A DNA stretch of 64,000 nt, taken from NCBI GenBank assembly GCA_018343915.1, contig JABRWF010000006.1, forward strand, positions 496,001 to 560,000, read 5' to 3'. Position 1 is the stretch's first letter. Every line of letters starts with the position of its first letter. A program made the translations under genes and the position numbers. Under the pieces are notes generated by a model that saw only the letters and a list, made by a program, of their open reading frames with translations, did no database searches and had not been told where the DNA came from. The stretch is from Agroathelia rolfsii. Taxonomy: Eukaryota; Basidiomycota; Agaricomycetes; Amylocorticiales; Amylocorticiaceae. Below, piece after piece: positions 25,074 to 37,135 of the stretch.

Positions 25074-26371
25074 ATGTCACTCTCCGGGTCTTTTACGTTC
25101 TCCCGCAGTGTTGTTCTACAAGGCGGAGGCTCACTCTATGTTGGCGTAATCGTTTCTTCCATGCTTTACGGTGAGGTTGTGGATCTATGATTCAAACAGC
25201 CTGGATAAAATCTGTTACTAGTACTTACTGTTGCTTCAGGCATATATATCGCGCTATATTGTCTGTCTGTCTATGCCTTATGCATCAAGCCTGGTCTTCC
25301 CCGTTTGCGCCGGATCCTCCTAGTGTTATTCAGCAGCATTCAGCTCTTGCTCAACACAATCTTCCTGTATAGTACGCCACTGTTAGGCCAAAGAATGTGG
25401 GTCAAACATCGGCACATGTTGGGCTCCTTGGAGTATTACATCGTTGAAGACAATACCGCTGGATACATGGTTGCCGCGCATGTCACTCAGAACCTCGCTA
25501 TATTTCTGAATAATACACTTTTAGTGAGTTTATTCGCCTCTATCACAAAGGTTTAAACTCATTTCTACGTACTTGTTGAAAGGTATACCGGTGTTTTATT
25601 GTTTCTGGTCCAAAGTCGTTAGTTATCATGCTTCCGATACTATTACTAGTATCTGCCGCCTTTGGTAAGCGATACACTGCACACACCCTATCATAAAGCC
25701 CCCGGGGACTGAGAATATCAATGAATGATTACTAGGTATCTGTTTGGCAGGCATAATACTTGATATCGAGTTGTCGATTCCCTGCGCTAATACATTGCAT
25801 ACAGTCATGATCGCGCTTACTATATTCGTGAACATCATGACTACTGGCATAATCTCCTTTAAAATTCTATCGGTATCATATAAACTTCGCAAACAAATTG
25901 AGGGCCACCCAAAATGGGTCACGAAGCCGTACATCAGCGTCGTGACAATTCTGGTTGAATCAACCGCACCATGCGCCATGCTTGGTTTCGTCATGGTCTT
26001 TTTGGGTAAGACTGTCGATCGGACTAACGGCGTATTTCTCCTATGGTCGGCGTTCATGGTGAGTTAAATATTTAATTAAAGTCTAAAGATAGATAAATAA
26101 AATTTTATACTCTCCCAATCCAAATACATAGGCGCTATCTCAGCAGTTGATCACTTATCGGGTTTCACAACGCACTGCGTGGACTAGGACAACTTCACAG
26201 GAATTGGTCCATGCTGCCAGCACAATGGTCGACACACCTCATAAATACAGTAGTTTTTCGAAGCTGCAAATTACGAGTGGTCAATTACCGGAACCTTGTC
26301 ATATTAATCCGAACCCTAATACAATGGACGAAGAAAAATCTACTGGCATAGTGGTCGGAAATACAATCTAA
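25074..26371 (+). CDS. orphan multi-pass membrane protein (basidiomycete family), copy B
   Basis: The start at 25074 gives MSLSGSFTFSRSVV, then GGSLYVGVIVSSMLYG. GT-AG introns lead to GIYIALYCLSVYALCI, LRRILLVLFSSIQLLLNTIF, VYRCFIVSGPKSLVIMLPIL, FGICLAGIILDIELSIPC, VMIALTIFVNIMTTGIISFK and ISVVTILVESTAPCAMLGFV. After the last helix comes YRVSQRTAWTRTTSQELV, and the stop is at 26369-26371. About seven transmembrane helices are expected. The YRV-(A/S)-x-AWT motif after the last helix is frequent in basidiomycete seven-helix proteins of unknown function. Copies lie at 23535 and, inverted, at 30358-31502. No ligand or partner can be inferred. Confidence 0.72.
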
Positions 26372-27095
26372 AAACGAGGGTGCGCACTGATCATATATTC
26401 GCTTACGCACATGCATACAGGACCCTCATGGTAAATATGTAGATATTACCCAATTTCGATCATCCAATATTGTTGTATATTCAAAAACAGAAATGCAATT
26501 GTACTTGGCCGCCAGTGATCTACTAGTACTTGTCCATTCAGAACAGAGGGGTTAGTGGGAGGACATAAAGTAAACGCTTGTATTCTCTCTATACTATCCG
26601 AACTTTATGAACTGGCTTTGGCATGGCTTCGTATGCGTGAGCCGTGGTGTGAGCTAGTTTCCAGCGCACAAGGTTCACAGTTGTCATGAGGGCAATTGGG
26701 GATTCCTATACTGCACTTCACCGACCTACTAACTTTTCACAATTCTTTATATCAAGTATTCTATTTTCTTACCACTGCACTACATACTAGTACTAACTGG
26801 CACCCACAATATATATAATCTTTCTTGTGAAAAATAGGGCTTGATAGCTGTGAAAGACGACGATGAACGTTTTCTCTGCGTATCCGAGACTTTGACTGAG
26901 CGGATCAGCTACAGGAACCTAAAAGGCTTGAAGCCCGGATACAATAATAATAGCGGCTTCGTGAGTGCTGGTTCAAGTTCTTCAGTCTCCCTCCACCGAC
27001 TAGTATTGATTGCTTTTGAATATACACATGAGAACCTCAAAGCATCCGATCACACGCATGTGCGCAAACCATTTCGTAGACTGCACTCCCCATTA
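26372..27095. other. intergenic, convergent 3' ends
   Basis: This lies between copy B (+) and the COG6 stop (-). No supported gene; the ORF at 26841-27167 (+) partly overlaps the COG6 last exon antisense. Confidence 0.5.
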
Positions 27096-29784
27096 TTATT
27101 CCGACTCCTGCACGCCCAGAATCTGCTCCAACAAATGCACCTGCCCAAATGGCCTCTCGCTTCCTAACAACGTACTTGCTGCCTCGTACTTGTTTGCTGG
27201 CTTACGTACCTCGTCGCACACAAGCGCATAACTCTTCACGAGTCTGACCAGGGCAGCGTTCTGCACACGGTCGTATAATCCGGGTGCAGTAAGCCGCGCG
27301 AGGCGTGGAGAAGAGAGCAACTCAGGCGAGGAGAGGTAGTTAGAGAAGCGCCGCAGGATGGATTGTAAGCGGCTGGGAGAAGCGGCAGGAACATGTGAGA
27401 GGGGCTCCTGACAAATCCCAACGTGTTGAGTATGACAGCTTCAACAAGATGTGGGACAACGTACGGATTGTTTATGTTCTTTGATAATGGAGACGATTTC
27501 GTTGAGCGAGCTTGCCTGGAGAACGGTTTCAAACTGTTGTCGATGACAGAACTCCCCGGTGAGCATTGATAACAATGTACATATAGTCGCAGAAAAAAAC
27601 CTACGTGTTCAACAATCAACGCTTCCACCTTCTCGTCTACTACACCCTTTACAAACTGCTGCTTTTCTGCAGTAAATGGATACGGTTCCATCACGCTTTG
27701 CAAATAAGTTAAACAGTTTATAACAAATACACTCGCATCCCATGTCGGTTGGCGCCGTTTCTTTTCTGCCGCCGCAACGTCCGCCATCTCAATTGCGGGA
27801 TCGAGCAGTACGTCGAGCACGCGCTTGAAGCCTTCTGCGGCAGCGCGCGCATCGTCTTCGGTACCGGTCTCTGAGCCAACCAGAGAGGATGAATAGACAG
27901 AGAGCAGTTCACGAAGGATTTGCGCATGATCAAGGATTGTGGTTGGAGGCGTGACTTCGTTCGAGTTTCCATCCTAGATATTGAATCAGGTTTGTTTCTT
28001 CGTATTCACGCGGGGAAATGCTGCCCAAGAATTGACGTACCAGCATGACACGCAAGAGTGCTCGACCTTGGGCTTCAATCGAGTCATAGAACACTTTAAA
28101 AGCCAGGTCTGTGATCCTGATCCAATATCAGCGCAAAGAAATTAGGAACAAATAAAAACACTCACTCATTAAGCGTCTTGGATAGTACCGCGCTCTCTCC
28201 AATGGTCCGACGCATGATTAGCATATAATACTGCAGTAAACTGCCAAGCTTATAGGCCATAATACTACTCTCCTGAGACCTGGCTGTCTGGTTCACACGT
28301 GCCTTGAGTGGCACACATAATTTGGCGACTGCGCCATCCATCAGCTCGTGAATCCATTCTTCCTCTTCACTGTCTTGTGTGAACCGATGCACACTGCCAA
28401 TGAGCCGGTTATCGCCCTTGACATCAAACAGGCCCTCGAGGAACTCGCGCTCGGCCGCGATGGCTTGGTGAACCCAGGCGAGCATGTCGCCTACGTACCG
28501 CATCGGGTCATGTGCGTGGAGCTCAATGGGGCGTGGAAGGCCAGAGGGCCCACCTCGTGTAAGGGCGTCAAGGAAAGCTGCCTGCAGGGCGGTTTGTCGC
28601 GTTTGAAGGAGGAGAAAGAGGGCTTCGCTGTATATATGCATGTAATTGTGAGAAGAGTTTATTTGACTGCGTGTCTGGTATGAACCTACTTCAGAAGCTC
28701 GGGACGCCGGCGCAGACGACGAACTGATTGGCGCATTAGAGGTGACACTTCAAGCTGAACGTCCCGCCCCATTTGACGGAACTCAAGAGAACACCAGCGG
28801 TAAACTTTTTCGTATCCTGCCTCCAGATTTGAAGCGGTCTTGGCCATGATCTCTAGTCTACACAACGTCTCAGGTTTATGAAAATCAGTGTAATAATCGG
28901 GACATTACCCCGCCTGAGTAGGGCCTTCTTCACCGGTCATGAGCACTCTACACTCTTCCCGGATCCTTTCAGTTTTATCCATAGCAGCAAAGAATTTCGG
29001 GCCAATAGGCACATCCCGAGATACAATGGCCTCCTCTTCCTCTTCAGTCAATGTAAAATGAGATATGAAGAGCGTAACGATAGATTTTCTTGCCTCCACG
29101 TCCTGTCTATAGCATATTAATGATTCGGACAGTGACAACCTTCAGGGGTCTACGCACCTCTCTTCACGGAGACTAGCGGCTCCTTCCAGAACCATCTTTG
29201 TAGATTCATTGGTAGAGTTGACCCGATTTTCTACTTGATCGCATTGCAAACGCATCTCATTCACGCGCAATTGAAGGCCTTCCAAAGACTATATGAGCGT
29301 TCAATTGAATGGTTTGATCACATACATCAGCAATAGACAGTTATACTTTGTCAACATCGGAAAATGCTTGGAGGAACTTTTGGCTACTCAGCATAAGCCG
29401 AGTCTCCATGTCCCTCTTTAGGTCGCGCCGTGCTCTTGATGTTGCATCTGAATGAGAGCTGAACGAAAAGGATGGCATCAAACCCGACGAAGCTACTGCC
29501 ATATTCTTGGAGGATCTCTTCTCGGGCTGTTTGGGGCTCTCTTCATCGGAGTCCTCTTCATATCCGTGATCATCCTGGACGCCCTTGATGCTTGAGTTTA
29601 GAGACGTCTGAGAACTAGGGACGGCATAGATTTCTGAAAGCGTGTGCAGAGCGTCTCGTGTAGCATGATCGTTGTAATTTGTCCCTAGTATTTTGTATAT
29701 TCTCGAGAATACTGGATTCTTAGTATTTGAAGAGGGTGGCAGAGTGTTTGAGCCGCGAGGGGTTGAGATATGACTGCTGGACAT
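27096..29784 (-). CDS. COG6: conserved oligomeric Golgi complex subunit 6
   Basis: The first exon from 29784 encodes a Ser-rich leader, then NPVFSRIYKILGTNYNDHAT and RRDLKRDMETRLMLSSQKFL, typical of the COG6 N-terminus. Later exons carry LEGLQLRVNEMRLQCDQVEN, FFAAMDKTERIREECRVLMT, YEKVYRWCSLEFRQMGRDVQ, RQTALQAAFLDALTRGGPSG, DPMRYVGDMLAWVHQAIAAE and RVMLDGNSNEVTPPTTILDH. The C-terminus is LARLTAPGLYDRVQNAALVR through HLLEQILGV, stop at 27096. COG6 belongs to lobe B of the COG tether for intra-Golgi retrograde vesicles. About eight introns interrupt it; the one near 27600-27420 was not precisely fixed because the frame shifts there. Confidence 0.9.
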
Positions 29785-30357
29785 AGTGCCGATGAATGCT
29801 AATGCAAGGTGCGATACCAGGAGTCACGTGCCCATGATCATTTACAATTACCGACAGTAAATGTAGGAAGCGGAAGCAGTCGGAAGCAAACACAAAACAC
29901 TGCTAAAACACTACCTAACCAGTTAACTTGTAGATTTTCTGGCACTTGATCCAGTTAGTTAAATTGCATAAACTTTTATTATTATTATCTCAATTTATGC
30001 TATATATAGCTTAAGGGAGAAATAATGACATCTTAAATATGATGGATATCTTTTTCAGCAGTTTTTAGCAGCACACTGGCATTTGATTTGCACACCAATA
30101 GCTAATCAGTAAATATTTTTAAAACTTTACAGACATATACAGGACGCTTATACCATACTACATGAATTTTTGTTTGAAGCAAAACAATGTGGAAATAGAT
30201 GAGGTAAAAAGTATGACAGATTTTTGGCAGGCACTATAGATTGAGTGTATGAGAAAGGGAGACTCGCAAAGAAATAACGCGATGACGTCGTTCCTACATA
30301 CATCTTTTCTTCCTTTCAAACAAACTCACTATGCTTGAATGTCAGGATCTAAGGTTG
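29785..30357. other. intergenic, AT-rich
   Basis: This region upstream of COG6 (-) and downstream of membrane protein copy C (-) holds no recognised feature. Confidence 0.5.
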
Positions 30358-31502
30358 TTATGTTGATTGTGTGAGCGAGCGTGTTGCCTGTGTCAATTCT
30401 TGCGAAGTTTTCTCCGTCCAAGCGTTTCCTCGTGCAACCCGATAGATAATGAGCTGCGGGAACAGCATCTGTAGTATAGAGAATAAACCTCTATTCATAA
30501 TATACCTATAGTAGCAAAAAAAAAACCTACTATGCTCATTGACCACGTTAAGAAAATTCCCAATTCCGATAGATAAACATACTCGTTGGTCGTGAACATT
30601 GAAGCACATGTTAAGACCCCGAGTATAGCACAAGGTGCAGCAGATTCTACAAGTATAGTTACCACATTTGTATACATCCGTGCCTGGCTCGTCTGCAAAT
30701 TGGTATCCTTTCTCAGGCTACGAGCTACGAATAGTATCTTGATAGAAATCATAGCGGTGAGTATAACGTTGACAGCCGTAGTGAGCGCAATTGCGGCCGC
30801 ATTTATGTCGGCCAAAAAGGGATGTGGATTAGAATAGAGCGCTATAGATGCCGTTCCTAAAGCTATAGATATGGTCTAACGTTAGACTAAAGCGTGACAA
30901 TATTTAGCACTGAGAAAATTGCATATACCTAAAGATCCAAGAGTGCATAAAATCGGCAGGATAACAACATAAAACTTAGACCCAAAGACAATGTAGCATC
31001 GATATGCCTTAAAAAGGGAGCGATAAGATAAGGTCAAATAAAGATAAACAAATACAGAATGACTTGCCAAAAGACCGTCGTTCAGAGTACCAGCGATGGT
31101 CTGAGTCATATTACCAAGTAGTGAAACACGATCGACAAGTGCTTCGGAGTTAAAATATGCGAAAGGACCACCAGGAAAATGATCTCGAGTTCCAATCCAC
31201 GCCATCATACCGCTATATGGTGTTGCCATAAATACAATAGCGTTCAGCAGCAGTTGTACGCTACTGAATAATATGTAAATGCTGCGCCGCAAACGAGTGG
31301 TACTAGTATTCTCTAATAGAGCCCAGACAGATAGAGAATAAACGCCCAGATAAATTCCTGCCGGACGGATGAGTGTTTGGATTAGCATCTTCCGACGTGA
31401 CCAGTATGTTGTAGCTGACTGACCATAAATGACGGCAGAAAGGACTATACCGATGTAATAAGAGCCCTCTAGCTCGAGATCCTCAGCACGAAACGATGAC
31501 AT
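30358..31502 (-). CDS. orphan multi-pass membrane protein (basidiomycete family), copy C
   Basis: The start at 31502 gives MSSFRAEDLELEGSYYIGIV-LSAVIYG, aligned with copy B. An upstream in-frame Met at 31541 is also possible. An intron follows YG, then GIYLGVYSLSVWALLE, LRRSIYILFSSVQLLLNAIV, AYRCYIVFGSKFYVVILPIL, IALTTAVNVILTAMISIKIL and NVVTILVESAAPCAILGVLT. The last exon gives QLIIYRVARGNAWTEKTSQE, stop at 30358-30360. All helix segments and the post-helix YRV-AWT motif match copy B, so this is a full-length paralogue on the opposite strand. Function unknown. Confidence 0.72.
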
Positions 31503-32849
31503 GTGGGTTAATAGGGAACCCAGTAGGCCGGAACACCTCATATCTTTATAATATGCGCTTAGAGTGGTTGATCAATCAATTCAACTAGACTTGCATATAG
31601 CAGCATATCTCTAGCAGTCGGAAGTACGTCAAGATCCGCTGATACATCCATCTCCGAGATATTACCAACTTGAACCTGAAGCTATGGTAATGCTCTGGGT
31701 ATAGCTCAATAGATGCCGCAAGGAATAGGGGGCAAGATGCATACTATACAATTTGCTGGTCTATATTTGAGCCTGACGCAATATGCTGTGTTCTACTACC
31801 ACTGGTACTGAGATAAGGCGTGTAGTGTAGATAGTAGCTTTCAGCACGAGGTGATGAACCATCACGATGAACACGATCATGACGGAAACTTAACTGTAAT
31901 CAGTATAATAATGCATTCGGATCCGAGAAACGTACATAAATGAATATGAATCGATGAAAGCTCAGAGCTCCACATCAATCAGGTGTTTTTGTTGACTATT
32001 TACCTTGAAAGTTAATGAAATATCATTTGCCTGGGCATACGATACACATCATATTTAATCTTTGAACTCACAAAAAAAAAACGTATGCAGTATCAGAACA
32101 ATTACTACGCCTGTAGGCGAAGCTCCCTACTAACAACTCTTACGAGAGGAGAGCGGTATAGTCGAGAGGGACAAGTTCAATCAATTTAGATGGTATAATC
32201 GAGACAATGGGGATGGTAAGGGCAGCGGGGATGATATGCAGCAGATGCAATAAAGGCAGCAGGGATTGAAGAAATCATATGAATAACAAGAACAACGGTG
32301 ACAATAAGGATGGTAGAGGGCAAGGGCAAGAGCAATGGCAATGGCATGAGCACTGGTCGTGATTTGAATGGTGTAGGGGGCAATGGAAATGGTGTGGGTA
32401 CGTATCAAAAATGGCGAGGATGGGATGAGAAGCAATAACAGTTATGGTGTAGGCAGTGACACAACAAGGACGGCAGATGACATGATGATATGGACAGCGA
32501 GGGCGACAATAAGATTAGAATGGTATGAATAGTACAGGAGAACGAGGACGGCACCAAAGAGGACACAATAATAGGGGACTGCCAGTGGGTGCGGACCTAT
32601 GTCACGGTCGGTATGAATAACAGAAGCAAAATGCAACAATCGGAAGCAAACAGAATAGACACCACATCTCCACGCTCATTGACCACTAGCACTGGCCGGG
32701 TACTTCAAGTTGAAACTCATCCATATTATCATACATAATTGCGGTGTTGTGCTCTAACTTCGCTTCCAAAATACTGGGCACCGTGAGCTTGGTGTATTTA
32801 CCTTCATAAATATGAGACTCACCACCTCAACTATAGTCACTATAACTCA
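31503..32849. other. intergenic with purine-skewed low-complexity tract
   Basis: No supported gene. Between about 32200 and 32560 the plus strand is strongly rich in G and A, with loose GGCAATGG- and GATGG-like units that never settle into an exact tandem period. Minus-strand ORFs here are proline/serine/tyrosine repeats caused by that composition. Confidence 0.55.
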
Positions 32850-35800
32850 ATGCCATCCAAGGGCCTTTTGCTCCTTCTATGGATATTGTTCGTCAATTCG
32901 ACTGGCATTTACCTCTTCCTTCGAGGCTTTCTTCTTACGCGTCTCTCGCTATCTGAAACCGCCGCTTGTCTAGACGGATCATGTATTCTACCTCCAACAC
33001 ATAAGCGGGCTGTGTTTTTGATCATAGACTCCCTTCGTTTCGACTTTATTGCACCAGAAGCACTGCTCGAGTCCCCTTCGCCCAACTACCATGATGCACT
33101 CACCCTCCCTAGGGAACTAAGTCAAAAATATCCCCAGAACTCGCTCATATTCAACACCTATGTCGACCCCCCCACCACGACTCTCCAGCGTATTAAAGGA
33201 CTCACGACCGGGTCGCTTCCTACATTTGTAGAAGTAGGCTCTAATTTCGTAGGCTCTTCTGTTGAAGAGGACTCTATTGTGCGGCAGCTGACACGGGCAG
33301 GAAAGTAAGTAAGGAGGGACTTTGATCGCATTTCATTTTCTTTGAATGCTTAATGCCGCTATACAAAGGACTGTTGCCTTCATGGGAGATGACACATGGA
33401 TGACTGTCTTCCCAAATCAAATTTCTCCGAATATGTCATTTCCATATGATTCATTTTTGGTCGAAGATCTTCACACGGTCGATGAAGGAGTAATTAGCCA
33501 TCTTTTCCCGCTTTTGGACACTCCCCAGGAATGGGATCTGCTTGTTGGCCATTTCCTCGGTGTTGACCACGTAGGCCATCGTCTGGGGCCAGACCATCCG
33601 ACCATGCACGCTAAATTAACCCAAATGAACGACGTTCTTTCCCGTGTGGTTGACAAGATGGATGAAGAGACACTCCTAGTCGTCCTAGGAGATCACGGCA
33701 TGGACCTCGCTGGCGATCATGGTGGAGATGGCGTGCTTGAGACCAGCGCAGGTACTTGGATATTCAGCAAGGGCGCGCCTTTCTCCTCTCCTGTTGCTTC
33801 CTCGGCAATCCCTGAAGAGCTATTACCAACCGCCATCTTTCCTGGAACGAGAGGCCCCCATAGGCGCATTCAACAAATCGACATCCTTCCCACTATGTCT
33901 CTCCTGCTCGGCCTTCCTATTCCATTCAATAGTCTGGGAACCGTCATTCCCGAGGCGTTTGCTTCTGGTAAACGCCTTCAACAAGCGCTTGAAATCAATA
34001 CCCAGCAATTGCATCAGTACATGCAAACTTACCGTAATAGCGTTTCAGGTGGTGACCTGGACGATCATTGGGACCAGCTCCAGTCGTTGTGGGACTCCGC
34101 TTCGTACAGCTCTCATGGCACCCCGGAACAGCTGCAAGCCCTGTACAATTACAATCGTCTCGCACTTGACGCATGTCGGGCTATGTGGGCCCAATTCAAC
34201 GTAACGCTCATGGTCTTCGGCTTGGTCCTGCTCGTTTCGGCGGCCGTATCCACCTGGGGCGTCTACCACAACCTGCCAAATTCTGGCGAAAAGTGGGAGG
34301 ATTGGACTGCTGATAAACTCATGTGGGGAATGAGAGGTGCTGCGGTCGGGGCAATCATGGCTATCATATCCTACTTGGGGCTATCTAAACGTGCATGGCT
34401 CCAAGGGGTGGATGCGCTGGACTGCGTACTCTTTGCCGCCTCAACTTCCTCCGCGATAGGTGTACTGAGTGCTGTGTCCCCCAAATTCCATTTATCGACG
34501 CGCATTTTCGAGGTCCTGCCCCTCACCATCCATGCCTTTTCATTCTTCTCAAATTCTTTCATTCTATGGGAGGACGGCGTAGTGTTGTTCCTGCTCATTT
34601 CTTCCATTGTACCGAACATCATGATCGGACTTACGGCACCTACATCACGCCTCAGGAAGCGCATCCTCATTTTTAGTGCACTTTACGCTGTTTGCGTCCG
34701 TCTGGCGAGCTGGAGTCGGATGTGCAGAGAAGAACATGGCCCATCGTGTCACGTGACTTTCTTTTCCGGCGCATCGCTCCCAGTCGCACCATTATTAGTC
34801 CTCATAACTGTCGTCCCCACCGCCCTAGGACTCCTTTGGGCCACAAGGCGATTTTTGAAGACATCAAAGTCGGACAATGGTGTGGCTACACTCCTCTTTC
34901 CTTATGTTTTCACGCCAGCTCTGCTTCTCGGGACTGCCTTTTGGCTCTTGGAGCACGCTGAAACAACAGAAGCGTTAGGTGCTGAAAATACACCACTTCT
35001 TCGCAGTCTTCGAACAGGTGTTTCCAGGTGCGCAGTTGGGGTTGCTCTCGGTGGTGGAACCGCCTTGTGGTGGGCCCTTCCCATGACGATGAAGATCTCG
35101 GCTAGCCAAGAGGTCAATAGTGGAGGCAAGGAAGAAAAACAAGTGACTCTCCTCGGCTTCGCCAACGCTTATGGTGCACCATACCTCCTTTTTTGGCTTC
35201 TCGGCCTATCCACTCTTTGGGTGTTCATCCAGCTCACTGGCCAACTCGTTCTCGCGCTCTCAGCCATCGCTATGCTCGCTCACGCCGAAGTCGTCGACAG
35301 CATCCGCGATGTGCGCGGCCTGCGATCTGCCTTTGCCTCCTCCACACCATCCATGGCGCTCAACCTCGAGGCACATATGCAAGGGCCTTGGGCGGACATC
35401 CATTTCGCTGACGTTGCACCCCTTGCATTGCTTGGCATGCACGTCTTCTTTGGTACGGGACATCAGGTGACGATCCCAAGCATCCAGTGGAAGAGCGGCT
35501 TTGTGCTTTCGAGCGGCGTGGTTTATCCATGGAGCCCGCTTACGATCGTGCTGAACAGCTTTGGAGGTCCGTTGCTGCTCGCCTTGGCGCCTCCGTTGCT
35601 CGCGATGTGGAACGTTGCCCCGGTCACCTCTTCATCTTCATCATCAACATCGTCAGCATCACCCTCATCTAACGAATCTGACGCTGCCAAGGACGACACA
35701 CCGGCTTCTCAGCCACATGTGCGTGTCCAGCGTGAGGCGCTGCGTGCCACGCTCGCTTACGGGCTGTATTACACCGTGCTCTTGATCGGCGCATTGGCCT

Positions 35801-35985
35801 CCGCGGGCTTGCTGAGACGGCATCTGATGGTGTGGAAAGTTTGGGCACCACGTGTGGGCGTGGCTGTTGGCTCTTGGGCCGTTGTTGCGCTGGCAGGCCT
35901 CTTGGCTTGGGGAGTCGGCGTGGTGAGGACCACGGGCGATCATGATAGGGGCGTGAATAAAATTTTGGCGCGGTTGAAGGTGTAG
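32850..35985 (+). CDS. GPI13: GPI ethanolamine phosphate transferase 3 (PIG-O/GPI13)
   Basis: Two exons, 32850-33304 and 33369-35985, are joined by a 64-nt intron restoring GKTVAFMGDDTW. The product is 1023 residues, the usual family size. An N-terminal membrane anchor (GLLLLLWILFVNSTGIYLFL) is followed by a lumenal alkaline-phosphatase-like domain: LIIDSLRFDF, PTTTLQRIKGLTTGSLPTF, HFLGVDHVGHRLGPDHPTMH and metal-binding GDHGMDLAGDHGG. A long hydrophobic C-terminal half with many membrane spans follows. It adds ethanolamine phosphate to the third mannose of the GPI anchor precursor in the ER; that phosphate later links to protein. A Ser-rich loop near 35630-35680 separates late helices. Confidence 0.96.
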
Positions 35986-36453
35986 TAGTGCTGTTGATGA
36001 GCCCATGTGATTTCGGTGTTTATACGCCAAAGTGATAATCCTAATAGACTTCTTGTAACACTTGTCATATTAGCGATGGTGAATCCGTACCTGAGAATGT
36101 CTGCATTGGTAACGGAATTGTGTGAGTCAAACATCCAGATTTAGCTTTGATATGGTTGCGGATTGTGGTCACGCCATCATGGAAATAGTGACGCCTGTTC
36201 GAACACCACCACCAAGTTGAAAGATCTTTCTGTCAGATCTCTCCCGGACTTTTAGTTGGGCTCGTTGCTGGCACCTATGCATCCCTGTCATCAGCACCAC
36301 AACCGATCGGGGGTATTTATGAGCTTGGTGGAGTGACACGGTCTACCGGTACCATCACCAACGAGTCTGAGATGGCGCAACCAATAGATGCAATTCTATC
36401 AAAGTCTGGATATAGCCGACACATTCCAATAAACGTTGCAAGAGCACATAAAA

Positions 36454-36600
36454 TTTATCAAAAGTGAAAACATGCTGAAACGCGTCGGAGGATGGTCTAT
36501 GGCGCTTGCTTACCCCATTGTTACACCGCCCGAGTCCCCCATCCGTACATTTGAACAAGAATCCCATTATGGGATGTTTAGCCTACCGAAGCTTTGTATG
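36454..36600 (+). repeat. 145-bp direct repeat, copy 1
   Basis: This shares long blocks with 36990-37135, for example TTATCAAAAGTGAAAACATG near the start and CATCCGTACATTT near the end. The two copies are about 535 bp apart and flank the 390-bp repeat. Confidence 0.75.
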
Positions 36601-36612
36601 CATGACATAGAT

Positions 36613-36992
36613 CCGATTCGGACAGACCCGGCTTATGATTAAGTATTAAGTCGGTGAGCGGGGAAAGGCCATGAGATATACGACTGAAAAGTTAAAACTT
36701 GAATACTAGGTGATTGTGATTACACCGTCAGGGCAACTCAACCCCTGGGTCGTGGGCGAGATCACATAGTTAGCGGATAGCAATAGATTGTATGACCATG
36801 ATTTCTATACCGAAAGGTGAAGGATCCGGGAATACATACTGTATGCTAACTCAAGGGGCTCGGAAACTGGAGCCGCTTACGTGCTCATTGCTTAGTGATG
36901 ATGCCATGAGACAACCCATTTGTTAGTAGATTTGGCTTGGAGTGGCGATTATCTCTTCAAATTTTATTGAACCTCAGGAATAGCTTCAGCCT
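36613..36992 (+). repeat. 390-bp dispersed repeat, copy 1
   Basis: This matches 44088-44484 in the same orientation. Shared blocks include ACACCGTCAGGGCAACTCA and TGGAGCCGCTTAC, with small indels and substitutions. No ORF, terminal inverted repeat or target duplication was identified. Confidence 0.75.
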
Positions 36993-37135
36993 TTTATCAA
37001 AAGTGAAAACATGCTGAATCGCGTCGGAGGATGGTCGATGCTGCTAGTTTACTCCATTGGTACACCACCCGAGTCCTCCATCCGTACATTTCAACAAGAA
37101 TCCCCCTATCCTATGTTCATCCTACCGAAACTTTA
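36990..37135 (+). repeat. 145-bp direct repeat, copy 2
   Basis: This is the second copy of the unit at 36454-36600. It follows the 390-bp repeat without a gap. Confidence 0.75.

Noticed and set aside
32181..32639. Minus-strand ORFs rich in Pro, Ser, Tyr and Cys
   Set aside because: They reflect the purine-skewed low-complexity DNA on the other strand, not a gene.
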